This document shows positions 10,001 through 18,536 of a stretch of DNA of 64,000 bases, piece by piece (the first letter of the stretch is position 1; every line of letters begins with the position of its first letter). The position numbers and the translations under genes were made by a program. The stretch is from JACDAE01 sp963717195 (GTDB lineage Bacteria > Chloroflexota > Ktedonobacteria > Ktedonobacterales > Ktedonobacteraceae). The stretch covers positions 248,001 to 312,000 of the forward strand of contig CAVQVR010000001.1 of assembly GCA_963717195.1 (NCBI GenBank). Reading direction: 5' to 3'. The notes beneath the pieces were generated by a model that did no database searches, had not been told where the DNA came from, and saw only the letters and a program-made list of their open reading frames with translations.

Positions 10001-10686
10001 CACAAGGAATATGCGTACCACGCGTTGTGATGACCTCTCTTACCTGGCCGGCAACACCGATGAGCTGCGCGATCTCTTCCTGAGTGCGCACATCGATACC
10101 ATCACGCCGCTCTTCCTGTAAAATAAGGTCAGAGGCCGTGGCATCAAGCACTTCTGGCCAGATGGTATTGTAGCGCAGCAGGTGTATTACTTCATAGCCA
10201 AGGTGACGTAGCGCCTCGGCACTCTCTAATGCCAGCGTGCCACTTCCACACACAACGATACGCTTTGCACCCGTCAAATGCAGAAGAAGTTGCTGATAAT
10301 CTGGAACAGTGCGCAAGGTCATTACGCCTGCGAGGTTGTGTCCAGAGCACTGAAGCTGTCTGGCACTTCGCTCCATGAGCAAGCAAAAGCTTATCATAAT
10401 GGATGCGCTGACCATCGTGCAACTGAATATACTGCTGCTGAGCCTGAATTCCCACCACATGACCTGGCACAAAACGCACCCGCTGCTGCTGGTAAAATGT
10501 GGATGGACGTGCCCATAGCCTCTCTTCGGTAAGGCGACCCGCAAGATAGTCCTTCAGGGCTGGACGATAGTAAACGGGGAAAAACTCATCGGCCACAATC
10601 GTTATGGAACAGCTCACATCTGCCGCACGCAGCGTCTCTGCCGCAGTTACCCCCGCAATCCCATTGCCAATAATTAGATAAGACAT
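7065..10686 (-). CDS. FAD oxidoreductase-FHA-ferredoxin-double cNMP-4Fe4S fusion protein (frameshifted in this sequence)
   Basis: The first part (10686-10368, starting MSYLIIGNGIAGVTAAETL) and the main frame are joined by removing one A from the AA pair at 10367-10368, giving LLLAHGASARQLQCSGHNL and a 1206-residue protein. Domains in order: FAD/NAD(P) disulfide-oxidoreductase (about 1-400; GNGIAG, GSGTLALE, GIYAAGD); FHA phosphothreonine-binding domain (about 473-518; IGRQ, SVSRKHAEI, SSNGTFVND); two ferredoxin clusters (about 582-640; CIGCDRCMAACP, CILCGSCVPVCP); two cNMP-binding domains (about 715-800 and 828-930); and a C-terminal DmsB/HybA-like module (about 1000-1190) with four cysteine clusters (CIHCSECEEAC, CRQCQDPVCMLC, CIGCSICAERCP, CDLCAGYNDQACVQACP). 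It is upstream of the heme-b-like protein. A GTG at 10698 with GGAG 12 nt upstream is an alternative start. Role inferred: NAD(P)H- or ferredoxin-linked electron transfer gated by cyclic nucleotide and phosphoprotein binding. Confidence 0.85.
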
Positions 10687-10724
10687 CTGCCTGCCCACGC
10701 TGCACCTTTTCTCCTCATCTACAT

Positions 10725-10809
10725 CGTAGGGGCGTGAGCTTGCCTCCACCCAATTCCCGATACCATCTTCATTCCCTCAACCGGGCAGAGGCAAGCTCAC
10801 ACCCCTACG
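10725..10809. repeat. Dispersed palindromic element, copy with a different core
   Basis: Arms 10725-10746 and 10788-10809 (CGTAGGGGCGTGAGCTTGCC plus TC; one mismatch over 22 bp) flank a 41-bp core. It shares only the GTAGGGG end with the other elements. It lies just upstream of the redox fusion gene. From here to 11007 I see no gene. Confidence 0.75.
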
Positions 10810-11007
10810 CCAGAGGGAAACGTTCCTGGTATTTTTGTGTAATGTGCCCCTACAATGGCCACAACACGTTACTACTCCGCATTGTAAACACTCAACATGA
10901 GAGACATATGAAAATAGATATTGGTACTGGTCGATGGCTACGCCTTCACCTAAACACGTCTCATTGTCTCTGATTATATCCTGAAGTCCTATTGCTTCTT
11001 TCTTTTA

Positions 11008-11034
11008 TTGACGGATTGTTTCATAAAATATACA
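11008..11034 (+). promoter_or_regulatory. Possible promoter of the pseudokinase-Rieske gene
   Basis: TTGACG at 11008-11013 with TATACA at 11029-11034 (15-nt spacer, shorter than ideal); TACACT at 11031 would give 17. It is about 85 nt before the chosen start codon. Confidence 0.35.
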
Positions 11035-11116
11035 CTCTCAGTCAATAACTGTTTTAATGTTCCTATACATTAAAAATAGATTAAACATGCACATCAACAC
11101 TATCGGGAGACAGGAC

Positions 11117-12944
11117 ATGCAAGCTATCGAGATCCATCAGCTTACAGGTAAGGATGCAGGGAACTATCATATAGATCGTTTGCTTGGTCAAGGACCGCTA
11201 AGCTACTTCTACGAAGCACATTCCATCTCAGGGCAGCGCGTCATGCTCACTGTGTTTTCTCTTCCTGAAACCTCCTCAGTGCAGGCTCATACTCACTTCC
11301 TGACACGCTTTAAGCAGGAGAGCGAAGCGCTCACCAGGCTCAAGCATCCGGCAATTATTCCTGTTTATGATTACGGCGAGTACAGCGGTTATCCCTTTCT
11401 TGTTACGCCCTTTGTGCCTGGAAGGTCGCTTGCCCAAATATTGCGCTCACAGGGCCATTTTACTGTTGAGTCTGTACTTCATGTACTGCGCCAGGTTGCT
11501 GACGGACTCGATTATGCACATAGTAGTGGCATTTTACATGGAACGTTGAGTGCGGCAAATATTGTGCAAGGGAGTGAGGACAGCATACAAATTGCAGGTT
11601 TTGGGTTCATGCATGTTCTGGCCCAACAGCTTTATGAGCAGGATAGTCATGCCAATGCACCTATAGTAAACACAATATTTTCTGACCTACCTGCGCGTAT
11701 GGCACCAGAGATTGTAGCAATAGCAACCGGGCGTAGCGTGTCTTTTGATGTACGTGTCGATATCTACGCCTCAGGTATTCTGTTGTTCGAACTCTTAAGT
11801 GGTCGTCTCCCTTTCAGTGGTGAAACGCTCCTTGAGGTCGCGCAACAACACGCCCAGCAGCCCATCCCGAGTCTCTCGGCACTCCGTCCAATGCTCCCTG
11901 CAAGTATCGATGTCATACTCCAGAAAGCCCTTGCTCACCAGCCAGAGCAACGGTTCCAATCAGCGGGGGAGCTTATTTACGCATTTGAACAGGCATTGCG
12001 GAACCAGTATAACAACATGAACGCACTTGCTCATCTATCCCAAACTCCACCCGAAGCTAAAACTACATGGTCACTCACAACAAACTATGATGCTGAGAAA
12101 GACTTCTCTAGTGGGAAACAGTCGATTGCTTCTGCATATCCAAAGCTGACGCTCCCTCTCAGTAGCGTGCACGCTCCTCAGCAAGAGCACACATCCGATT
12201 TCGACCCTTTTGTCTGGTGGACGAATGTTTTCCCAATACAAACCGTGCCCCATCCAAAAATAACGAGGGCACTTGACAACACAACGCAAAAAGTGGAAAA
12301 GCATAAGCAAGATCGCAGAAAGGTTGTAGCCCTTCTTACTGCAGGCAGCGTCGTTACCATCATCGGCTTTGGGGGTGGAACCATCGCCGTTGCTCGTCTG
12401 TTAAGTACTCGGCATGGACATTCCCAAACGGCCAGTACACAGCCACAACTTCCTCCACTAACTGCAAAACCTCAGAACCAGACACTGACAGCAAAACCTG
12501 CTCCTGCTCCTGCCGCAAAGCCTAAAAAACCTGCTCCAACATCCAGGCCTCAGAATGCCGCACACACGGCCAACGCAGCTCCTACTCCTACGCCACAACC
12601 TCCGGTTCCTACTTCTACGCCACAACCGCAGCATACAGGAACCGTCATTGGTTCTACAGGTATGGCCACCAACACCTCTCAGAACTTCTCCAACCCGGCG
12701 AACGGCAATAGTAGCATCCTCATACACCTGTCTAATGGAAACTTTGTTGCCTATGACAGAGCTTGCACCCATGCAGGAGTTCCAGTCAACTACGATTTCA
12801 GGCAGCCATCAACTCGTTTGCCCTGCCCATGGAGCGGTGTTTGATCCTGCCAATAATGCAAATCCTGTCTCGGGACCTGCAAATGCTCCATTGTCCGCCG
12901 TAGCTATCCACGTGAATGCAGATGGCACAATCACGGTGAGTTAA
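11117..12944 (+). CDS. Membrane pseudokinase with C-terminal Rieske domain (frameshifted in this sequence)
   Basis: Residues about 15-290 have the fold pattern of a bacterial Ser/Thr (PknB-like) kinase, but the catalytic residues are replaced: the VAIK lysine is Thr (VMLTVF), HRD is HGT (ILHGTLSAANIV) and DFG is GFG (IAGFGF). The glycine loop and APE are kept. One membrane helix (about 402-428) and a Pro/Ala/Thr-rich linker (about 435-510) lead to a Rieske [2Fe-2S] domain (about 529-608) with CTHAG and CPAHGA motifs. Within the Rieske part the frame breaks; deleting one T from TTT at 12796-12798 gives VNYDSGSHQLVCPAHG and a 608-residue protein ending at 12944. Start ATG 11117 has GGGAG 7 nt upstream. 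The Rieske domain should lie outside the membrane. The gene is divergent from the redox fusion, which carries an FHA domain; a functional link is inference. Confidence 0.85.
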
Positions 12945-13025
12945 TGAACGTCTCCGTCCTCGTGAGGGAAAATGCGTAGGGGGCGTCACCTTCATAACAA
13001 AAAAGATGTATGGAATTTTTCGCCT

Positions 13026-13427
13026 CTATGCCTCTATTGCCAGGTAAGCTGCATCACTGGCTCCTCGTCGGAAGGCACCTGCTACACTGCGAAAAATGTA
13101 GAGCACTCGTCGTTGTATGCCATATTTCTTTGCCAGGGCAAATTCAGCTTGCGCAATCTCCTGTTGATCGCTTATGATTCTTGCGTTGCCCTCAATAGCC
13201 TCACCGGTTACTTTCCCGTTGGCCGTACAGGGAGCCAATGTCACACGGCCAGAATTCCGGATGCGCTTCACTTTTCCAGCGGTTGCACCTGTATAGATAT
13301 AAATAATCCCATTGCTCTCGGCAAACCACATGGGAGTTGGCACAGCAACACCACTTTTGCGAAAGGTTGTTAAACTGACGTAGTTTCCTTTGAGAAGTGG
13401 CTCGAAGGGGGATACCTGTGAACTCAT
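13026..13427 (-). CDS. PPOX-class F420/flavin-dependent protein
   Basis: A 133-residue split-barrel protein of the pyridoxamine-5'-phosphate-oxidase-like family (F420-dependent subgroup, Rv2074-like). Supporting segments are NYVSLTTFRKSGVAVPTPMW near the N-terminus and the strand IYTGATAGKVKRIRNSGRVTLAPC, which forms the cofactor phosphate site in relatives. Start ATG 13427 has TAAGGAG 8 nt upstream. Family members reduce biliverdin, quinones or small aromatics using F420H2 or flavin; the substrate is not predictable. A second PPOX-class gene is at 29697-30095. The tRNA terminator lies just upstream. Confidence 0.85.
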   Translation of the reverse strand: MSSQVSPFEPLLKGNYVSLTTFRKSGVAVPTPMWFAESNGIIYIYTGATAGKVKRIRNSGRVTLAPCTANGKVTGEAIEGNARIISDQQEIAQAEFALAKKYGIQRRVLYIFRSVAGAFRRGASDAAYLAIEA

Positions 13428-13478
13428 TGATCAATCTCCTTATAATTGCTTAATTGGTAACTATTTTATACGAATTAT

Positions 13479-13518
13479 AAAACGAAGCCCCAGCACTTTC
13501 ATGCTGGAGCTTCGTTTT
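13479..13518 (-). terminator. Rho-independent terminator after the split tRNA
   Basis: Arms 13479-13495 and 13502-13518 form a 17-bp stem (AAAACGAAGC..., one mismatch) with a 6-nt loop. On the minus strand, the direction of the tRNA, it ends in CGTTTTATAATT. Confidence 0.75.
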
Positions 13519-13521
13519 ACA

Positions 13522-14231
13522 TGGGCCCAGCTGGGATCGAACCAGCGACCTACCAGGCGAAGTAGATAGTCAGAAACGTTATCAGGTATATTCTCCCTGC
13601 ACATTCCTGTTTCTCCCTTCCCGAACCGTGCGTGCACCTTTCAATGCACACGGCTCTCCAGGGACGCGCTCCCTTTTCCCGTACAAATCTACCATCAGGT
13701 CTATCGACGGTACTTATGGTTCGCTTTTCCCCTACACCCCTTCCCCATGTAGCGGGCATTACCCCGCTCATTTGAGTACTATGGATGCTCCGTCACCATG
13801 AGGCTTGCGCCTTTTAGGTGATCCCCAGGTTCTCTTTCACATCACGTCTGTACACAGGTTCCCCGTTCGTCCCGCCCACTCTTTATAGAGTGGTGCTATA
13901 GGAAAGATCTTTAGTGAGCCTCATAACCATACCCACTAATCCTATTCTCGGTCTCTCTGACTTTCAGATTACCGCATTAGCAGCGCAGACTGGGATTCAA
14001 GCAATTCAGCCTTAACCATATACAGCGTAGCTGCCTGACCATCGACTTAGAGACGTGATCAGACTTTTACAGGTCATGCTATTGTCCCCTTTTGGGTTTC
14101 CCCTCCGGGTAAGACCCTGCTTTAGACACCTTGATCTTAGTGTCACCTACCTCCGTAGGCTTGATGTGAGAAAGCGCATGGGCGCACTTTTTTTTATGAG
14201 CCGGCAGCTCTAACCGCTGAGCTATGGGCCC
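13522..14231 (-). tRNA. tRNA with CAU anticodon, interrupted by an intron
   Basis: The 5' half (14231-14194) reads acceptor GGGCCCA, D-arm GCTC-AGCGGTTA-GAGC, anticodon stem GCCGG and loop CTCATAA (anticodon CAT). The 3' half (13556-13522) reads stem strand CTGGT, variable AGGTC, T-arm GCTGG-TTCGATC-CCAGC, acceptor TGGGCCC and discriminator A. All four stems pair (two G-U pairs in the anticodon stem). CCA is not encoded. About 640 nt separate the halves, right after the anticodon loop. CAU anticodons belong to initiator Met, elongator Met or Ile2 (lysidine-modified); the GGTCGCTGGTTC body resembles Ile2 or elongator Met. The expected canonical splice points leave extra bases (6 A on the 5' side and 6-13 nt on the 3' side), so whether it yields a functional tRNA is open. 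Confidence 0.82.
13562..14187 (-). mobile_element. ORF-less group II intron inserted in the tRNA gene
   Basis: On the minus strand the insert starts with GTGCGCCC at 14187 (group II consensus GUGYG). It contains a perfect 34-nt domain V at 13656-13623: AGC triad at positions 2-4, GAAA tetraloop, 2-nt CG bulge and a GUUC end, with all other positions paired. Domain VI follows (AGAAAC/GTTTCT stem, 13614-13572) and the 3' end is AC at 13569 or 13562. No reverse-transcriptase or maturase reading frame fits in the roughly 620 nt, so splicing or mobility would need proteins in trans or self-splicing. A group I intron, the usual type in bacterial tRNAs, is excluded by domain V. Confidence 0.85.
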
Positions 14232-14360
14232 TCACGCGACGCATTATAACACGCCATTCACCACTTGTGAAGAGGGCAGAGAGAAAATTTCACTTTCCAG
14301 TGGTTTTTTCTCTACCACAGCAGAAATGCTCCTACCTCAGGCACCATTTCCACAAATGTG

Positions 14361-14369
14361 TGCTATAAT
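14361..14369 (+). promoter_or_regulatory. Extended -10 element upstream of korAB
   Basis: TGCTATAAT at 14361-14369 (TGn plus TATAAT) lies in the 443-nt gap between the tRNA and korA. The same TGTGCTATAATA string occurs at 62063 before the cyclase gene. No good -35 is seen. The rest of 14232-14674 holds no supported gene. Confidence 0.4.
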
Positions 14370-14674
14370 ACCAGCAGTTACCGATAAGGTTCTGTTCAAC
14401 TCTTTCCGTTTTAGCGCAAGGGGTTGAAGTGAAGGGTACACAAGGGCAGACAGGAAACGCATGAAAATAAGAGCGGGCTTCCGACGTTTCACTGCTTCTG
14501 GTGAGTGGTTGAAGAATAGATACACGTTATACAAACATCTTTTCAGGCATTTTGAAGAGATGTACCCAGGTGCTTCTTGTGGCAGAACTCCCCGTTACGT
14601 GAGCCCCGCTTTTTACAGAACCGCGCCAATTGGAATGCATGGTGCGGTTTTAACTTTTTTTGAGGGAGCATTCA

Positions 14675-16444
14675 ATGGAGAATGAATTAACAATCAGGAT
14701 TGGTGGCGAATCTGGTGAAGGCACGATCTCAGGCGGCGATATTCTTGCTCTGGCAGCCGCACGCTGGGGATACCATGTCTATACGTTCAGGACCTTTCCT
14801 GCCGAGATTCTCGGTGGACCCTGTATGTTCCAGGTTCGCATCAGTGATCGCCCGGTGAAATCGATGGGTGACTATGCAGATGTGCTCATTTGCCTGAATA
14901 AAGAGGCTTATGAGCGCAATATCGGCGAGTTGCGACATGGGGGCGTGCTCATCTATGATCCGTCCGATTTCACACCTGATACCGGCGATTGCATTACGTA
15001 CGCCATTCCTTTCAACGAGATCGCCCGTAAAGAGATCCAGCTCTTCCAGACGAAGAACATGGTTATGCTCGGCGCAATCTCAGGTCTGTTTGGCCCGCCT
15101 ATGGAGGCTATTGTCCAGGTAGTGCAATCTAAACTCTCCCGGTCACGTAAAGCAAATTCCACATTGATGGAAAAGAACTTACTGGCCCTGGAGACTGCAA
15201 AAAATTATGTCATAAAGCATTTATCCAAACATGATCCTTATACGCTGGGTCCTGTCGTAAAAGTTGATCGATTTGTGCTCAATGGCAACCAGGCCGTCGT
15301 TGCTGGCGCTCTGGCAGCTCAATGCCGTTTCTTCGCGGGCTATCCCATCACTCCCGCCAGCGACATTATGGAAGGTCTGGCGAAAGAATTGCCTCAGGTT
15401 GGTGGCACGTTCTTACAGGCAGAAGACGAGATGGCAGCACTGGCCGCTGTGCTTGGCGCTTCCTATGGGGGCAAACGTGCAATGACCGCTACCTCCGGCC
15501 CTGGCTTCTCTTTGATGACCGAGCTTATCGGGCTCTCATCAATGGCAGAACTTCCTGCCGTGATTGTAGATGCGCAACGTGCAGGTCCCAGTACTGGTAT
15601 GCCGACAAAAATGGAGCAATCCGACCTGAGCTTCGCACTGCATGCAGGCCATGGTGACGCTCCTCGTATGATTGTCGCTCCTGCTAATGTTGCAGACTGC
15701 TATAATCTCATCGTTCTGGCCTTCAATATGGCCGAGCGCTACCAGATGCCAGTACTTTTCCTCACCGACCAGTCATTGACTGCTCGTGTGGAGAGTGTGG
15801 ATACAAACACCTTCCAGCCAGTAGAAGTACAGAGTCGCCTCACGCACAATGGGCATGAGAGCAACGGAAGTAGCGAAAATGGGAAAGTCCCTGTTGGAGC
15901 TGGAACCGCTTCCCAAAGCTACTCTCGTTACACCTACACAGCCAGCGGCATCTCACCCATCAGTACACCTGGAGCGGATGCTATTCCCTACGTGGCAACT
16001 GGCCTGGAGCATGACGAGCAGGGCCATCCAGATTATGAGCCTGAAGACCATATAGCGATGATGGAGAAACGCTTCCGCAAACTCGATACAGCAGCGGCAG
16101 AGTTGCCTATACCAGAGCGTTACGGAGACGAGGAGGCCACTATTGGCATCATTGGCTGGGGCTCTACCGAAGGCGCTATTCAAGAGGCCATTGATCGCGC
16201 ACGAGCAAAAGGGTACAAGGTTGCTTCCATGCACCCCAGAATTCTTTCGCCACTGCCTGATCGCACGCTTCGTGATTTCATCCGCTCGGTCCAGAAAGTC
16301 ATTGTCCCGGAGTGCAACTACTCTGGGCAACTCGCCAATCTTTTAGGTGCAAAGTACGGACTACAAGCTATTCGTGTCAACAAGTTCGGCGGTATTCCAT
16401 TCACTGCAGGTGAGATACTGCGAGCTATCGAGGAGGTCAGCTAA
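14675..16444 (+). CDS. korA: 2-oxoglutarate/2-oxoacid:ferredoxin oxidoreductase, fused gamma-alpha subunit
   Basis: A 589-residue subunit. The N-terminal about 190 residues form the gamma domain (IRIGGESGEGTISGGDIL; GGPCMFQVRISD). The alpha domain follows, starting near NGNQAVVAGALAAQCRFFAG with YPITPASDIMEGLAK and the QAEDEMAAL segment that contacts TPP/CoA-side chemistry in the family. With KorB it oxidatively decarboxylates 2-oxoglutarate (or a related 2-oxoacid) to the acyl-CoA and reduces ferredoxin. ATG 14675 is chosen for GAGGGAG 6 nt upstream. korB starts 3 nt after its stop, so the two form an operon. The gamma-alpha fusion is usual for the KorAB type; specificity for 2-oxoglutarate over pyruvate or branched oxoacids is probable but not proven. 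Confidence 0.92.
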   Translation: MENELTIRIGGESGEGTISGGDILALAAARWGYHVYTFRTFPAEILGGPCMFQVRISDRPVKSMGDYADVLICLNKEAYERNIGELRHGGVLIYDPSDFTPDTGDCITYAIPFNEIARKEIQLFQTKNMVMLGAISGLFGPPMEAIVQVVQSKLSRSRKANSTLMEKNLLALETAKNYVIKHLSKHDPYTLGPVVKVDRFVLNGNQAVVAGALAAQCRFFAGYPITPASDIMEGLAKELPQVGGTFLQAEDEMAALAAVLGASYGGKRAMTATSGPGFSLMTELIGLSSMAELPAVIVDAQRAGPSTGMPTKMEQSDLSFALHAGHGDAPRMIVAPANVADCYNLIVLAFNMAERYQMPVLFLTDQSLTARVESVDTNTFQPVEVQSRLTHNGHESNGSSENGKVPVGAGTASQSYSRYTYTASGISPISTPGADAIPYVATGLEHDEQGHPDYEPEDHIAMMEKRFRKLDTAAAELPIPERYGDEEATIGIIGWGSTEGAIQEAIDRARAKGYKVASMHPRILSPLPDRTLRDFIRSVQKVIVPECNYSGQLANLLGAKYGLQAIRVNKFGGIPFTAGEILRAIEEVS

Positions 16445-16447
16445 TCC

Positions 16448-17293
16448 ATGACGCAGGCAATCATCAATCCCACGCCTAAAGACTATAAGAGTGAAGTCAA
16501 ACCGACCTGGTGTCCCGGCTGCGGCGACTTTGGTGTGCTCAATGCCGCCTATCGCGGCCTGGCAGGTCTGAAGATGTCACCTGAGCAGACGGTAGTGGTA
16601 TCCGGTATTGGTTGCTCCAGTCGCTTCCCACACTTTATGAAAACATTTGGCTTTCATAGTGTCCATGGACGCGCTCTGCCGGTTGCTCAGGGATTAAAGA
16701 TGGCTCGTCCCGATCTCACCGTAGTAGCGGTTGGCGGTGATGGGGACTTCTTTAGCATTGGCGCAGGCCATCTTCTGCATGCTGCCTTACGCAACATTGA
16801 TATTACGGTGATCGTGATGGATAACGAGATCTACGGCTTAACGAAAGGTCAGACCTCTCCAACCTCGCCACAGGGTCACGTCACCAAATCAACGCCGTAT
16901 GGGCTGCTCGCCTCGCAATTTAATCCCGTTGCGACTGTGCTCTCGCTCAATGTCAGTTTTGTAGCTCGCGGCTACTCGGCCAAGCCTAAAGACCTGGCAG
17001 CACTGATCGAGCAAGGGATGCTACATAAAGGCTTCTCCTTTATACATGTCCTGAGCCCATGCCCGACGTTCTTTCATACCTTCGACGCATGGGATGCTGC
17101 TGTGACGGCCCTCCCTGCCGATCATGATATTCATAATCGCGGTCAGGCTGTCGCGCTGGCAATGGAGACGGAGAAACAGTATACTGGTATCTTCTTCCAG
17201 GAAGAGCGACCGACTATGGATCAGGCTGCACAGCAACTGGTTCAGCAGGCAAAACAGTTTGACATCGCTCAATACATGAAGCGCTACGAGTAA
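16448..17293 (+). CDS. korB: 2-oxoglutarate/2-oxoacid:ferredoxin oxidoreductase beta subunit
   Basis: A 281-residue TPP-binding beta subunit. WCPGCGDFGVL near residue 21 supplies cluster cysteines, a third Cys is in GIGCSSRFPHF, and the TPP/Mg motif is GGDGDFFSIG with DNEIYGLTKGQ. A further Cys lies in LSPCPTF. The pattern fits the Kor/PorB-type beta subunit carrying one 4Fe-4S cluster. Reduced ferredoxin from this enzyme could feed the Fe-S proteins of the neighbouring cluster, but that is speculation. A strong terminator follows 9 nt after the stop. Confidence 0.93.
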   Translation: MTQAIINPTPKDYKSEVKPTWCPGCGDFGVLNAAYRGLAGLKMSPEQTVVVSGIGCSSRFPHFMKTFGFHSVHGRALPVAQGLKMARPDLTVVAVGGDGDFFSIGAGHLLHAALRNIDITVIVMDNEIYGLTKGQTSPTSPQGHVTKSTPYGLLASQFNPVATVLSLNVSFVARGYSAKPKDLAALIEQGMLHKGFSFIHVLSPCPTFFHTFDAWDAAVTALPADHDIHNRGQAVALAMETEKQYTGIFFQEERPTMDQAAQQLVQQAKQFDIAQYMKRYE

Positions 17294-17301
17294 ACGCTTG
17301 A

Positions 17302-17331
17302 TGGGCCGGTATTGCTACCGGCCCATTTTTT
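17302..17331 (+). terminator. Rho-independent terminator of korAB
   Basis: 10-bp perfect stem TGGGCCGGTA/TACCGGCCCA (17302-17311, 17316-17325), loop TTGC, followed by TTTTTT. Confidence 0.92.
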
Positions 17332-17372
17332 CTGAGTTCGAGCAAAAACATCTACACCCGGCTTCTGCCTCG

Positions 17373-17600
17373 TTAATAGCCCGAACGAGCTTCTACCCGA
17401 ATTGATGGGGTAACCGAAGCGTCCGCGACGCCCTGTGAGAACTTTTCACCACACGGTCTGCAGAACAATCCACTTTCATTATGAAAGCTTCCGCCAATAG
17501 CCGTTAACTGCCGTTCAGCCAGGTTTCCACACCATTCGCATAGACTACCACGGGGAGCAAAATCGACGGAGACTGGACGGGTAAATTCATTAATTGACAT
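17373..17600 (-). CDS. Small zinc-ribbon-like protein, unknown function
   Basis: A 75-residue protein with two CxxC knuckles, CEWC (about residue 21) and CRPC (about residue 47), spaced as in zinc ribbons. ATG 17600 has GAGGAGG about 9 nt upstream, which supports a real gene. I do not recognise the family. It converges with korB and shares the bidirectional hairpin at 17302-17325. The following 17601-17847 holds nothing I can name. Confidence 0.6.
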   Translation of the reverse strand: MSINEFTRPVSVDFAPRGSLCEWCGNLAERQLTAIGGSFHNESGLFCRPCGEKFSQGVADASVTPSIRVEARSGY

Positions 17601-17847
17601 GGGGCATCCTCCTCAGTTGTGCTGACGGGTACACTAAATTTCTATACGCAAAACAAGGGACAGCACACAAGGGGATTTTCGTATCTAGTGGACAGCGTCT
17701 GCGAAGCAGCCACGGCGATACGACATCCACAAAATCACGCATCATCGCCTGGAAGCCACGCTGCTTCTTCCCCTGGCAAGATACAAGATTGCATTCTCGT
17801 CGGGGGTAAAACACACTATAGCATAATTTTATGCCAGGTGCGAGTTT

Positions 17848-18171
17848 TTATGGGCGCTTCACGTCTATCTCATTAGCTGTTGGAGAAGGTTCACTGACTG
17901 CCTCACTCGAAGATGTGAGTGGTGCATCACGCGCCACCAATTCGCCAGTCTCTTCAGCGGGAAAGCGGGATGACAGGCGACTCCCAATAATCCAGCCCAA
18001 TGCAGCTAAAAAGAGAATGATCGCAAGCCAGGTCCACAGAACTATATTGAGCGGTACGTTGAACTTAGCTGCCATTACACCCGCAATGATAATACCCACA
18101 ACGGCACCCAGCGTTACGCCAATGAGGCATCCTGGATGTTTCAGGTTACGTCCACGTAAGTTCTTCATCAT
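17848..18171 (-). CDS. Small two-helix membrane protein, unknown function
   Basis: A 107-residue protein. Hydrophobic segments at about 16-36 (LIGVTLGAVVGIIIAGVMAA) and 42-63, then a Ser/Glu-rich tail (from about 70) that is probably cytoplasmic and disordered. No family recognised and no strong ribosome-binding site, so the start (tandem ATG at 18171/18168) is uncertain. Confidence 0.5.
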   Translation of the reverse strand: MMKNLRGRNLKHPGCLIGVTLGAVVGIIIAGVMAAKFNVPLNIVLWTWLAIILFLAALGWIIGSRLSSRFPAEETGELVARDAPLTSSSEAVSEPSPTANEIDVKRP

Positions 18172-18347
18172 AATTATTTATGATACCCTTATCTAGTTGA
18201 GAAAGTTTTGTTCGTTTTTGATCATAGCGTGTCGGGATAAAAGCGTCAAGTCCAAGCATCGCTTATTTGATGTATACTGAATAAGTTCACGACTCGTATC
18301 AAAAGAAACTGTATTACAAACTCCTATTTTCGAAAGGATCACAGATA

Positions 18348-18518
18348 ATGGCAAAGACAGTACAGGATACCATAAAAGAACCCATCGAGATCGTTGACCA
18401 GCCCGAAGAAACTTCTGAAGGCAACGAATTGAACACCTGGCTGCTCATCCCAATTGTACTGGCAGTCGCCGGTGGTATCTTCTTTGTGGTAAGCCGCATC
18501 CTCAGCAAAGAAGAATAG
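18348..18518 (+). CDS. 56-residue single-pass membrane protein
   Basis: Reads MAKTVQDTIKEPIEIVD..., an acidic cytoplasmic head and one membrane helix (about 30-50, WLLIPIVLAVAGGIFFVVS) with a charged C-terminal end. GAAAGGA lies about 10 nt upstream of the ATG and a clear terminator follows 18 nt after the stop, so this is a self-contained transcription unit despite its small size. Function unknown. A reading frame on the opposite strand over the same bases lacks these signals. Confidence 0.65.
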   Translation: MAKTVQDTIKEPIEIVDQPEETSEGNELNTWLLIPIVLAVAGGIFFVVSRILSKEE

Positions 18519-18536
18519 CATATCTTCCACTTGTGC

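Noticed and set aside
10687..10749. Upstream extension of the redox fusion to an ATG at 10749
   Set aside because: It would translate an arm of a dispersed palindrome; homology begins at MSYLIIGNG.
13550..13771. Minus-strand reading frame of 73 codons inside the intron
   Set aside because: It overlaps domains V and VI and has no resemblance to a maturase.
13562..14187. Group I intron in the tRNA
   Set aside because: Perfect domain V and the GUGCG start are group II hallmarks; no group I core (P3-P7, terminal G) was recognised.
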